Below, one piece after another: positions 1 through 6,066 of a DNA stretch of 64,000 bases. The notes beneath the pieces are model-generated. The model saw only the letters and a program-made list of their open reading frames with translations, did no database searches and was not told the DNA's origin. Location of the stretch: NCBI RefSeq assembly GCF_002844575.1, contig NZ_PIQO01000017.1, positions 36,970 to 100,969 on the forward strand, given 5' to 3'. The DNA is from Heyndrickxia camelliae (GTDB lineage: Bacteria > Bacillota > Bacilli > Bacillales > Bacillaceae_C). Each line of letters begins with the position of its first letter. Position 1 is the first letter of the stretch. Made by a program: the position numbers and the translations under genes.

Positions 1-207
1 ATGAAAGATTATATAAAATATCGTGCAAATAAATGCTTGAATATGCTTGGTTTTGAGGCTATTTATTATGGTGTAAGTGAGAATTCAATGCCTTGGATTA
101 GAATATTTAGTGATGAGAATATTAATCTAGGAAAAACTGATTTCTTTGAGAATAAATCAAGGCAATATTCAAAAGTTACAGATGACAATGGATTTGATGA
201 TCTGTGA
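1..207 (+). CDS. Hypothetical small phage-type protein (68 aa, may continue left)
   Basis: This frame is open from the first base of the window, where an ATG happens to fall, to a TGA at 205-207. Because the window edge coincides with the ATG, the true start may lie further left. I do not recognise the product; it is a mixed-charge soluble protein. Its stop overlaps the GTG start of the next gene (GTGA), which suggests translational coupling within one phage operon. Confidence 0.4.
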   Translation: MKDYIKYRANKCLNMLGFEAIYYGVSENSMPWIRIFSDENINLGKTDFFENKSRQYSKVTDDNGFDDL

Positions 208-938
208 TAAATACTGATGAATTAATCGAAAAATTATTTAAAAATAATGCAAACCAAGAATATATTGTACTTAATGTAGAAGGAAGAAATCAATCGGGTA
301 ATAAAAAATATAAAATAAGGTTTTTGGAAACAGGTTATGAACGGGTAGTTGAGAAAGTTGAAATCGAAAGAGGTAAAATTAAAGACAAGTTGGCTAAATC
401 AGTTTTCGGAATAGGGATTCTCGGTAACATTAAGATGGTTGATTATAAAAGGGAGTATAGTGTTTGGAGTGGAATGTTAGAACGCTGCTATAATCCTCCG
501 TCAGATTCATATAAATCATATGGAGCAAAAGGTGTTAAGGTATGTAAAAGATGGCACTATTTCACTAACTTCATCGAAGATATTAAACTCATTGATGGCT
601 ATGATGAACAATTGTTTCAAAAAGGTAAAATATTTTTGGATAAAGATATTAAGCAATTAAATAAACAAGTTGGGGATAGAGTTTATTCACCTGAAACATG
701 TACTTTTGTATCATATGATGTCAATTTTAAATATGCTAATTTTAATCATAGAAAAAATAAATTCTTTGCCTTGAGTCCAAATGGAGAAGTAACTGAAGAA
801 TTTGGAATTAGAGAATTTGCTAAAACTAATGGACTAATCAAGCAAGGTATCATATCTTGTCTAAAAGGTAGAGCTAGTATACATAAAGGTTGGAAATTCA
901 GTTACAGAAAGGAAGATTTATTAAATGAAATTGCTTAA
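204..938 (+). CDS. HNH-type homing endonuclease-like protein with C-terminal NUMOD-like DNA-binding motif
   Basis: This 244-aa protein has a central block (about residues 80-165) that fits a phage HNH-endonuclease family: a YSVWSGMLERCYNP stretch, a YGAKGVKVC segment, a W-x(3)-F motif and an acidic LDKDIK segment followed by YSPETC. The last 50 residues resemble a NUMOD1-type DNA-binding repeat, with a short SPNGEV strand followed by a helix-turn-helix. Proteins of this kind spread as free-standing mobile genes in phages. The GTG start overlaps the preceding stop. The LDKDIK segment differs from the more usual LDRIDN, so activity is uncertain. The target site cannot be inferred. Confidence 0.65.
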   Translation: MINTDELIEKLFKNNANQEYIVLNVEGRNQSGNKKYKIRFLETGYERVVEKVEIERGKIKDKLAKSVFGIGILGNIKMVDYKREYSVWSGMLERCYNPPSDSYKSYGAKGVKVCKRWHYFTNFIEDIKLIDGYDEQLFQKGKIFLDKDIKQLNKQVGDRVYSPETCTFVSYDVNFKYANFNHRKNKFFALSPNGEVTEEFGIREFAKTNGLIKQGIISCLKGRASIHKGWKFSYRKEDLLNEIA

Positions 939-1164
939 ATTATATCAGCCATCTTGTACACCATGTCAATTTGTAGAAAACTTTTTACAGGATCAAGGAG
1001 TAGAATATGAATCAATAAATGTACAAGAAGAACCAGATATAGCTTTTCAATTTGGAGTAATGTCAACACCAGTTACTATTTTAGTAGATGATGAAGGTAA
1101 AGAAGTTCAACGTGTAGTTGGCTTTAAACCGGATGAAATAGAAGAGGTTATAAATAAATTATAA
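925..1164 (+). CDS. Thioredoxin/glutaredoxin-like protein
   Basis: A 79-aa single-domain thioredoxin-fold protein with the redox motif CTPC at residues 11-14 and the cis-proline region STPVTI around residue 48. It is the size of NrdH/glutaredoxin-type proteins and probably reduces disulfides in the cytoplasm. Phages often pair such proteins with nucleotide metabolism as an electron donor for ribonucleotide reductase, but no reductase is visible in the window. The start overlaps the end of the upstream nuclease gene by 14 bases and is preceded by a GGAAG-type ribosome site. The partner is unknown. Confidence 0.8.
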   Translation: MKLLKLYQPSCTPCQFVENFLQDQGVEYESINVQEEPDIAFQFGVMSTPVTILVDDEGKEVQRVVGFKPDEIEEVINKL

Positions 1165-1230
1165 TTAAATTAATAATAAAAGAAGGGTTTTATGTTATGG
1201 TGAAGCCCATCTAATAAAAGGAGAATGCTA

Positions 1231-1749
1231 ATGTTAGATGTACAAAACAATAAAATGTATTACATGGTACAAGAATTTCACAAAGCCTTTAATCACCCTT
1301 TCAATGAAAAACCTACTCCAATGAACAAGGAAACAGCCTTAAATCGTGCAGTATGGACTGCAGAAGAATTAGTTGAACTGCTATACGCTACAGTTGGAGG
1401 TGATCATGAGGAATTTGTTACATTGGTTGACTCATTTGTGACTGGAATAATGAACAATGTAGACAAAATGATTAAAGAGAACAAACCAGTTGATGATATT
1501 CTTGTTGCTCAAGCTGATGCATTGACTGATGTTGAATATTTCAATCAAGGATCATTTACAATTCTAGGTGTGAAACCTTTTAATCTATTTAATATTGTAC
1601 ATAGTGCTAATATGGGAAAACTTCATTCCGATGGTAAGCCTCGATTTAGAGACGGGGATGGAAAGATAATTAAACCGGATAATTGGGAGAGAGACTTCGC
1701 TCCAGAGTCACGGTTAAAAGAAGAAATTGAACGTCAAAAAGCACAATAA
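1231..1749 (+). CDS. MazG-like all-alpha NTP pyrophosphohydrolase
   Basis: This 172-aa protein has the helical features of the phosphoribosyl-ATP pyrophosphohydrolase/MazG-like group: an EELVELLYA metal-binding helix near residue 48 and a downstream acidic helix with DALTDVEYF. The C-terminal tail runs HSANMGKLHSDGKP then GKIIKPDNWE, which is typical of phage members. Such enzymes hydrolyse (d)NTPs to the monophosphate plus pyrophosphate and may shape the nucleotide pool in infected cells. I chose the ATG at 1231 rather than 1225 because it sits 7 bases after the AAAGGAG ribosome site. It lies with other nucleotide-metabolism genes. Confidence 0.7.
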   Translation: MLDVQNNKMYYMVQEFHKAFNHPFNEKPTPMNKETALNRAVWTAEELVELLYATVGGDHEEFVTLVDSFVTGIMNNVDKMIKENKPVDDILVAQADALTDVEYFNQGSFTILGVKPFNLFNIVHSANMGKLHSDGKPRFRDGDGKIIKPDNWERDFAPESRLKEEIERQKAQ

Positions 1750-1787
1750 TATAAGTATTTTATAAGAATTGAAGGGAGGTGAGAATC

Positions 1788-2015
1788 ATGGAATCAAAAA
1801 ATCTTAACATTCGTCAAGAAGATAATGGAGAAATTCGAGTAAGTAGAGATGCAGACAATATTCGCTATACTTCAGTAAGAGCGTCTTCTTTCTTCAACTC
1901 TAATTTCAAAGAAGAAGTCAAGGCAATTGTAAGAGAAGTATTGGAAGAAGAAAATAAAAAGATTACACAAAGAATCATCGCAGGAATAAAAGATGCAGAA
2001 GTAAGAAAATATTAG
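1788..2015 (+). CDS. Hypothetical phage protein (75 aa)
   Basis: A small basic and acidic-rich protein that I do not recognise. The C-terminal half (KEEVKAIVREVLEEENKK and onward) is predicted helical, possibly a short coiled coil. The ATG at 1788 follows a strong AGGGAGGTG ribosome site at the right distance; the in-frame GTG at 1779 lies inside that site and is unlikely to be the start. It sits between the MazG-like gene and another small unknown gene on the same strand. Confidence 0.55.
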   Translation: MESKNLNIRQEDNGEIRVSRDADNIRYTSVRASSFFNSNFKEEVKAIVREVLEEENKKITQRIIAGIKDAEVRKY

Positions 2016-2061
2016 TATATAAATAAGAGGGTGACGACCAATCGTCAAGGAGGATATTAAA

Positions 2062-2424
2062 ATGGAAAATAAAAATCAAGATAATTTAACTCTAGTGTTA
2101 TTCAAAGTTGAAGAAGAAGTTCGAAAGAATTATAGTGCAGCAAAAACATTGATGAATACATATCAAACTTTATTGAGGAAATATGAACACAATATACATT
2201 TGGACGATGTAAATTTTAATGATCACTTGTCTGCATTTGAAAGAATTAAGAAGGTAGTTCAAGATGAAATTAAAACACTATTAGAGTATGAAGATTATAA
2301 ACTAGTTGATACATTAGCAATGATTGAAGATAGAATTCTTGCATCTGAATATGTCTTAAATAGAATAATCGAAAAACAAAGAACATATTCAAATTTATTA
2401 ATTAACCGACTATCTAAACAGTAA
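2062..2424 (+). CDS. Hypothetical helical phage protein (120 aa)
   Basis: No family is recognised. The sequence is almost entirely predicted helix, rich in Lys, Glu, Leu and Ile with heptad-like spacing, which suggests a soluble coiled-coil or structural adaptor. A strong AAGGAGG ribosome site precedes the ATG. It is the last gene before the internal phage promoter at 2448, so it probably closes the upstream transcription unit. Confidence 0.55.
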   Translation: MENKNQDNLTLVLFKVEEEVRKNYSAAKTLMNTYQTLLRKYEHNIHLDDVNFNDHLSAFERIKKVVQDEIKTLLEYEDYKLVDTLAMIEDRILASEYVLNRIIEKQRTYSNLLINRLSKQ

Positions 2425-2447
2425 TGAAAATAAATTTATAAAACTAA

Positions 2448-2476
2448 TTTACAAAATGAAATTAAATTGATATAAT
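2448..2476 (+). promoter_or_regulatory. SigA-type phage promoter before the sigma factor gene
   Basis: TTTACA and TATAAT are separated by exactly 17 bases. The spacer (AAATGAAATTAAATTGA) resembles that of the promoter at 5367. It lies in an AT-rich gap between two genes and directly precedes a hairpin at 2480. Confidence 0.65.
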
Positions 2477-2479
2477 TCT

Positions 2480-2510
2480 AAGTAAGAGCTTAATAGTTCT
2501 TACTTATTTT
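2480..2510 (+). other. Leader hairpin at the predicted mRNA 5' end
   Basis: AAGTAAGA (2480-2487) pairs perfectly with TCTTACTT (2498-2505) across a 10-base loop, followed by ATTTTTAT. It starts 4 bases after the -10 box, so it should form at the very 5' end of the transcript. It could be a 5' stabilising stem or a weak attenuator before the sigma factor gene. Confidence 0.5.
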
Positions 2511-2526
2511 TATAGGAGGTGAAATT

Positions 2527-3117
2527 GTGACTCTAACACCAGAGGAACTTTACAATAAATATCAACACTATGCAGAACGTACATTATGTGAGGTCTTTCC
2601 TGATCCACATAACTTAGCAAAGAAAAAGGGGATTGAGTATGAAGATTTAGTACAGTATGCGAAACTTGGGCTTTGGATTGGATGCTTAACTTATAATCCT
2701 AAGAAATCAAAATTTAATACCCATGCAATCAACAGTATTAAGTGGAATTTGTTTAAAAGTCTTAATAAGGAAAATGGATTAATTAAATTAGAAGAAAAAA
2801 GGAAATACAGTGAATCTGAATTATATGATGTAGTTTCGATGGATCAACAAATATTTGATGACAATGAAGAAAAGACACTGCATGAGCTAATTGCAAGTAA
2901 AGATGATACATATAAAACTGGATTAGGAAATGTTTTAATTAATGAATGCTTAAACAGACTAACTGGTTTTCAAAAAGAAATATTGAAATTACGTTTAGAG
3001 GAATATACTTTCGAACAAATTGGAAGTATGTACAATATGACAAAGGAAGCAATAAGACAACATATGAAGAAAATGAAAGTCAAGTTTATTAATTTAAGAG
3101 AGGTTGAGTTGGTTTGA
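2527..3117 (+). CDS. Phage-encoded sigma-70 family RNA polymerase sigma factor
   Basis: A 196-aa sigma factor. Region 2 lies near residues 35-75 (YEDLVQYAKLGLWIGCLTY, then KFNTHAINSIKWNLFKSL), the core-binding and -10 recognition part. Region 4 lies at about 143-185 (LTGFQKEILKLRL, then the helix-turn-helix TFEQIGSMYNMTKEAIRQHM), which recognises the -35. A low-complexity acidic linker sits where region 3 would be. It starts with GTG after AGGAGGTG. It probably redirects host polymerase to a subset of element promoters, but which ones cannot be read here. It is the first gene after its own promoter and leads into the dTMP synthesis genes. Confidence 0.85.
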   Translation: MTLTPEELYNKYQHYAERTLCEVFPDPHNLAKKKGIEYEDLVQYAKLGLWIGCLTYNPKKSKFNTHAINSIKWNLFKSLNKENGLIKLEEKRKYSESELYDVVSMDQQIFDDNEEKTLHELIASKDDTYKTGLGNVLINECLNRLTGFQKEILKLRLEEYTFEQIGSMYNMTKEAIRQHMKKMKVKFINLREVELV

Positions 3118-3962
3118 ATAAAGCAGATAAATACTTTATAAATAACCTAAAGAAAGTAAAAGAAGAAGGTTGTACAGATTTATCCGGTAAAGTAAGACCA
3201 AAATATAAAGATGGCTCTCCAGCACATACAAAATATATTACATTTGTACATGAAGAATATGATTTATCAAAAGGTGAATTCCCTATTTCAACACTTAGAC
3301 CATTAGCTTTTAAATCTGCTATAGGGGAGACTCTAACTTTTTATCAGGATCAAACAAATGACATTGGAATTATGGAAGAGAAGTATAAGTTAAATTGGTG
3401 GAGAGACTGGGAAGTAGCTGATACTAATACAATTGGGTTGAGATATGGTGCTACTGTAAAGAGATATGATTTACTAAATAGATTATTAGATACTCTCAAC
3501 AATGATATGTTTAGCAGGCGTAAGATTATGAATCTATGGCAGGAACAAGATTTCATTGATGAGCCCGATGGACTCAAACCATGCTTTTACGAAACACTTT
3601 GGGAAGTACGAGTTTTAGAAGATGGAATATACTTAGACTTACATTTAAATTCCAGATCCTCAGATTTTGGAGTAGCATCAGTCATTAATCGTACACAATA
3701 TGTTGCTCTACAAATGATGATTGCTAATCATTTTGGATTCAAATTAGGTAAGTTTAGTGTATTTACTTCTAATCTTCATTACTACTTAAGACATGAAGAA
3801 CAAATAAACGAATTGTTAAAACGCACACCATCAGAAAAACAACCATACATAAAACTTAATGTTCCGGAAAAAACAAACTTCTATGATATTAAACTATCTG
3901 ATTTTGAGTTAGTTGATTTTGAATGTAAATATCCACAATTAAAATTTGAGTTGGGGGTTTAG
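3114..3962 (+). CDS. thyA: Thymidylate synthase (ThyA-type)
   Basis: A 282-aa folate-dependent thymidylate synthase converting dUMP and methylene-THF to dTMP and DHF. The active-site loop reads LKPCFYETLWEVR, with the catalytic Cys near residue 156. The phosphate and dUMP-binding segment is LNSRSSDFGVASVINRTQYV, where the usual QRS-D motif appears as NSRSSDFG, a divergent phage-like form. It starts with TTG overlapping the stop of the sigma factor gene (TTGA) and is followed at once by DHFR, which recycles the dihydrofolate it makes. It is shorter and more divergent than bacterial ThyA. Function as a thymidylate synthase family enzyme is clear, though hydroxymethylating relatives exist. Confidence 0.85.
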   Translation: MNKADKYFINNLKKVKEEGCTDLSGKVRPKYKDGSPAHTKYITFVHEEYDLSKGEFPISTLRPLAFKSAIGETLTFYQDQTNDIGIMEEKYKLNWWRDWEVADTNTIGLRYGATVKRYDLLNRLLDTLNNDMFSRRKIMNLWQEQDFIDEPDGLKPCFYETLWEVRVLEDGIYLDLHLNSRSSDFGVASVINRTQYVALQMMIANHFGFKLGKFSVFTSNLHYYLRHEEQINELLKRTPSEKQPYIKLNVPEKTNFYDIKLSDFELVDFECKYPQLKFELGV

Positions 3963-3965
3963 TAT

Positions 3966-4469
3966 TTGTCAATAAACATTATTGCTGCATGTGATCTCAA
4001 TCGTGGAATTGGTTTTAAAAATCAACTCCTATGCAAGCTAAAAAGTGATATGCAATACTTTAAGAAATTAACTACCGGACAGATTGTTCTAATGGGAAGG
4101 AAAACCCTAGATTCAATAGGCAAGCCTCTCCCTAATAGAACAAACTTAGTACTTACTCGTAATCAAAAACATCAGTTTCATCCAGAGATAAGTTACTATA
4201 ACTCTGTTGAGGATGTGATTGAAGAGTACAACAGATATGCTGATGATAGTACAGAGTTATTTATAATAGGCGGAGGTAAGACTTATAAGCAATTTCTTCC
4301 TTATGCCAGTAAGATATATTTAACAGTAATCCAATACAAATTCAACCATGTGGATGCATTCTTTCCAGAGATAAATATAAGTGACTGGAATCACCGAATT
4401 ATTGATTTCAAATCAAAGGATGAGAATAACGAATATGATCATTTTTATGTTGAATATATAAGAAAATAA
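3966..4469 (+). CDS. dfrA: Dihydrofolate reductase
   Basis: A 167-aa DHFR that reduces dihydrofolate to tetrahydrofolate with NADPH. Landmarks are IIAACDLNRGIGFKNQL at the N terminus, the helix KSDMQYFKKLT, the NADPH-binding GQIVLMGRKTLDSIG (about residues 38-52), and IIGGGKTYKQFLP near 100-112. The catalytic acid is probably the Asp of KSDMQYF. It starts with TTG just 3 bases after the thymidylate synthase stop, so the two are almost certainly co-translated as a dTMP synthesis pair. It is a phage copy rather than the chromosomal enzyme, judging by location. Confidence 0.92.
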   Translation: MSINIIAACDLNRGIGFKNQLLCKLKSDMQYFKKLTTGQIVLMGRKTLDSIGKPLPNRTNLVLTRNQKHQFHPEISYYNSVEDVIEEYNRYADDSTELFIIGGGKTYKQFLPYASKIYLTVIQYKFNHVDAFFPEINISDWNHRIIDFKSKDENNEYDHFYVEYIRK

Positions 4470-4516
4470 ATTAATAGTATAAAAGTTTACTTTTAATGTG
4501 AATTGAGGAAAGGTAA

Positions 4517-4696
4517 ATGATTAAAAATTCAAGTGTTATAGATATACAGCTCATAAGGAATATAAAAATACTTAAACAAGCATTAGAAGATATTAAACAA
4601 ATAAGTGAGTATCCCAAAGATAGAGATTTTGAATTTAGACTTATGACTACAAATGATATTGCAAAAGATGCTCTATGGAAAATTAGCGAACAATAA
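4517..4696 (+). CDS. Hypothetical small phage protein (59 aa)
   Basis: An intact 59-codon frame starts with ATG after GAGGAAAGG and ends with TAA. The product is a helical, charged protein (MIKNSSVIDIQLIRNIKILK at the N terminus) with no recognised family. It fits the close spacing of the phage operon between DHFR and the next small gene, and the good ribosome site supports translation. Confidence 0.5.
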   Translation: MIKNSSVIDIQLIRNIKILKQALEDIKQISEYPKDRDFEFRLMTTNDIAKDALWKISEQ

Positions 4697-4724
4697 AACT
4701 TGGCTTTTATAAGGTGGTGATTAA

Positions 4725-4970
4725 ATGAGTCAATGGGCAGAATTAAAAAGGAGAATTGTAGATTTACAAAATAATATGGACTATTCAAATGACATTCCAT
4801 CTGCAATTCTCGATGATGTTTTAACATTAATGAATGAAATCGAATTGGAGTATAAAAATCCATTTAATAATATTAGAAGAATTTTTAATGAGCAATTAAA
4901 GAATAAGACAAACGAAGAACGCAGTCAGCTCGCAAATAAAGTTATGGATGATTACAAAGTAGGTAAATAA
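4725..4970 (+). CDS. Hypothetical phage protein (81 aa)
   Basis: A small soluble acidic protein that I do not recognise, mostly helical. The ATG follows AAGGTGGTGA at good distance. It is read in the same direction as its neighbours with a 28-base gap from the 59-aa gene upstream. Confidence 0.5.
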   Translation: MSQWAELKRRIVDLQNNMDYSNDIPSAILDDVLTLMNEIELEYKNPFNNIRRIFNEQLKNKTNEERSQLANKVMDDYKVGK

Positions 4971-5000
4971 TGATTTGAAATATGTCTTTTATAAGGAGGA

Positions 5001-5270
5001 GTGATTATTATATCTTTAAAAGAAAGAATAGAGAGTGCAATATCGAATATAAGTCGAGTTGAATTTGAAAAAATGATTAACTACATAAAATTCCATTACA
5101 CTGAGAAAGGATACATAGTAAATAAAGAATTCTTAATTGACTTTTATCTTACCAGCTATTCAACATCAATATGGTATGAAGCATTAAACAATTCATTATT
5201 AGAATCAAATTTTAATAAAATTATGGACTTGGAAGAGGAAAATTGGGAAAAATGCAGATTTAATCGGTAG
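5001..5270 (+). CDS. Hypothetical phage protein (up to 89 aa), unusual start
   Basis: The reading frame is clear but the start is not. The only standard start codon, GTG at 5001, touches the AAGGAGGA ribosome site with almost no spacing. The ATT codon at 5007 lies 7 bases downstream of GGAGG and could be a rare ATT start, giving 87 aa. The product (ISLKERIESAISNISRVEF and onward) is helical with an aromatic-rich C terminus and no recognised family. Confidence 0.45.
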   Translation: MIIISLKERIESAISNISRVEFEKMINYIKFHYTEKGYIVNKEFLIDFYLTSYSTSIWYEALNNSLLESNFNKIMDLEEENWEKCRFNR

Positions 5271-5366
5271 TGAGATAGGAGATTATGTTGTTGATTTATT
5301 TTTAAGAAACAATTAAAACGTTGATTTGATTGTGAAATAAATATAAAAATAAATTAACATAAACTA

Positions 5367-5395
5367 TTTACAATATATAATTAAATTAATATAAT
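5367..5395 (+). promoter_or_regulatory. SigA-type phage promoter, second copy of the element's promoter pattern
   Basis: TTTACA, 17 bases, TATAAT. The spacer is again A+T only and contains ATTAAATTAA, close to that of the promoter at 2448. The sequence just upstream (AAAATAAATT) also recurs at both places, so the two promoters look like copies of one design. Confidence 0.65.
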
Positions 5396-5434
5396 AGAGT
5401 TATCAAGTTGATAGATTAGTAAGATAACTCTATT
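5393..5434 (+). other. Leader hairpin overlapping the promoter -10, 12-bp perfect stem
   Basis: AATAGAGTTATC (5393-5404) pairs perfectly with GATAACTCTATT (5423-5434) around an 18-base loop. In the transcript the stem would begin at about +1. It has no U-run after it, so it looks like a 5' protecting hairpin rather than a terminator. Confidence 0.5.
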
Positions 5435-5467
5435 GCAATGATTTAATTAGAAAGGGGAATATATGCT

Positions 5468-5644
5468 ATGAAGTTAATTTTAGAAAGGGAATATACTAAA
5501 AATGGTTGGAAATTAAATATGGGAGTGACGGATGAATGGACAGGATCACCAATTCCTATTGACTGTATATTATTAGATGATGTTGATGGTTATATAAAAA
5601 TTACTTATGGGTGTACAGAAGGGATTGAACAAATGTTGTTTTGA
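5468..5644 (+). CDS. Hypothetical small phage protein (58 aa)
   Basis: ATG at 5468 follows AAAGGGGAATAT and the frame ends at TGA 5642-5644. The product is a mostly beta, acidic small protein (MKLILEREYTKNGWKLNMG at the N terminus) that I do not recognise. Its 3' end overlaps the next frame, the HNH nuclease, by about 38 bases. The overlap suggests either translational coupling or that the nuclease gene inserted into and shortened an older gene. Confidence 0.4.
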   Translation: MKLILEREYTKNGWKLNMGVTDEWTGSPIPIDCILLDDVDGYIKITYGCTEGIEQMLF

Positions 5645-5972
5645 ACAAATACATAACGAAGCTCGTAAAAAAGTTGAAAAAGATTATTATGAATTTACTA
5701 AACCTAAAAATGAAAAAAATAAACGAGGACATATTCCCGCAAAAATGAGAATTAATTTATTAAATAAATCTGCTAGATTTGTAGAAAAGGAAAACAAGTA
5801 CATCCCAAGTTGTTCATTTTGTGGGAAAACTGCAAAGGAATCAACATTACATATTGATCACATTATTCCTGTTAGTAAAGGAGGGGCAACTACAGAAGAT
5901 AACTTACAAGTACTTTGTTCTGAATGCAATCTCCAGAAAAATAATAAATATGATTTGATAATTAACAATTAA
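5607..5972 (+). CDS. HNH endonuclease (small, zinc-finger type)
   Basis: A protein of up to 121 aa whose C-terminal half is a clear HNH domain. CSFCG (about residues 71-75) and CSEC (108-111) supply four zinc-binding cysteines, and LHIDHIIPVSKGGATTEDNL carries the catalytic His and the Asn. The N-terminal part is basic and helical. There is no good ribosome site before the ATG at 5607, so translation may be coupled to the overlapping upstream frame, or it may start at the TTG at 5625. It may be a free-standing homing nuclease or a DNA-processing enzyme of the element. Confidence 0.7.
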   Translation: MGVQKGLNKCCFEQIHNEARKKVEKDYYEFTKPKNEKNKRGHIPAKMRINLLNKSARFVEKENKYIPSCSFCGKTAKESTLHIDHIIPVSKGGATTEDNLQVLCSECNLQKNNKYDLIINN

Positions 5973-6039
5973 ACATAATTATAATATGAAAATAAATTAA
6001 TAAATACATAGGAAATACCGGTAAATAAGTGCTACGTAG

Positions 6040-6061
6040 CCTCCTAACTGATCATGGGAGG
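6040..6061 (+). promoter_or_regulatory. Hairpin that would hide the ribosome site of the 578-aa nuclease gene
   Basis: CCTCC (6040-6044) can pair with GGAGG (6057-6061), the Shine-Dalgarno sequence, across a 12-base loop. The stem is only 5 bp, so it would dampen rather than block translation. A palindrome GCTACGTAGC (6031-6040) sits just upstream. Confidence 0.35.
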
Positions 6062-6066
6062 GAAAA

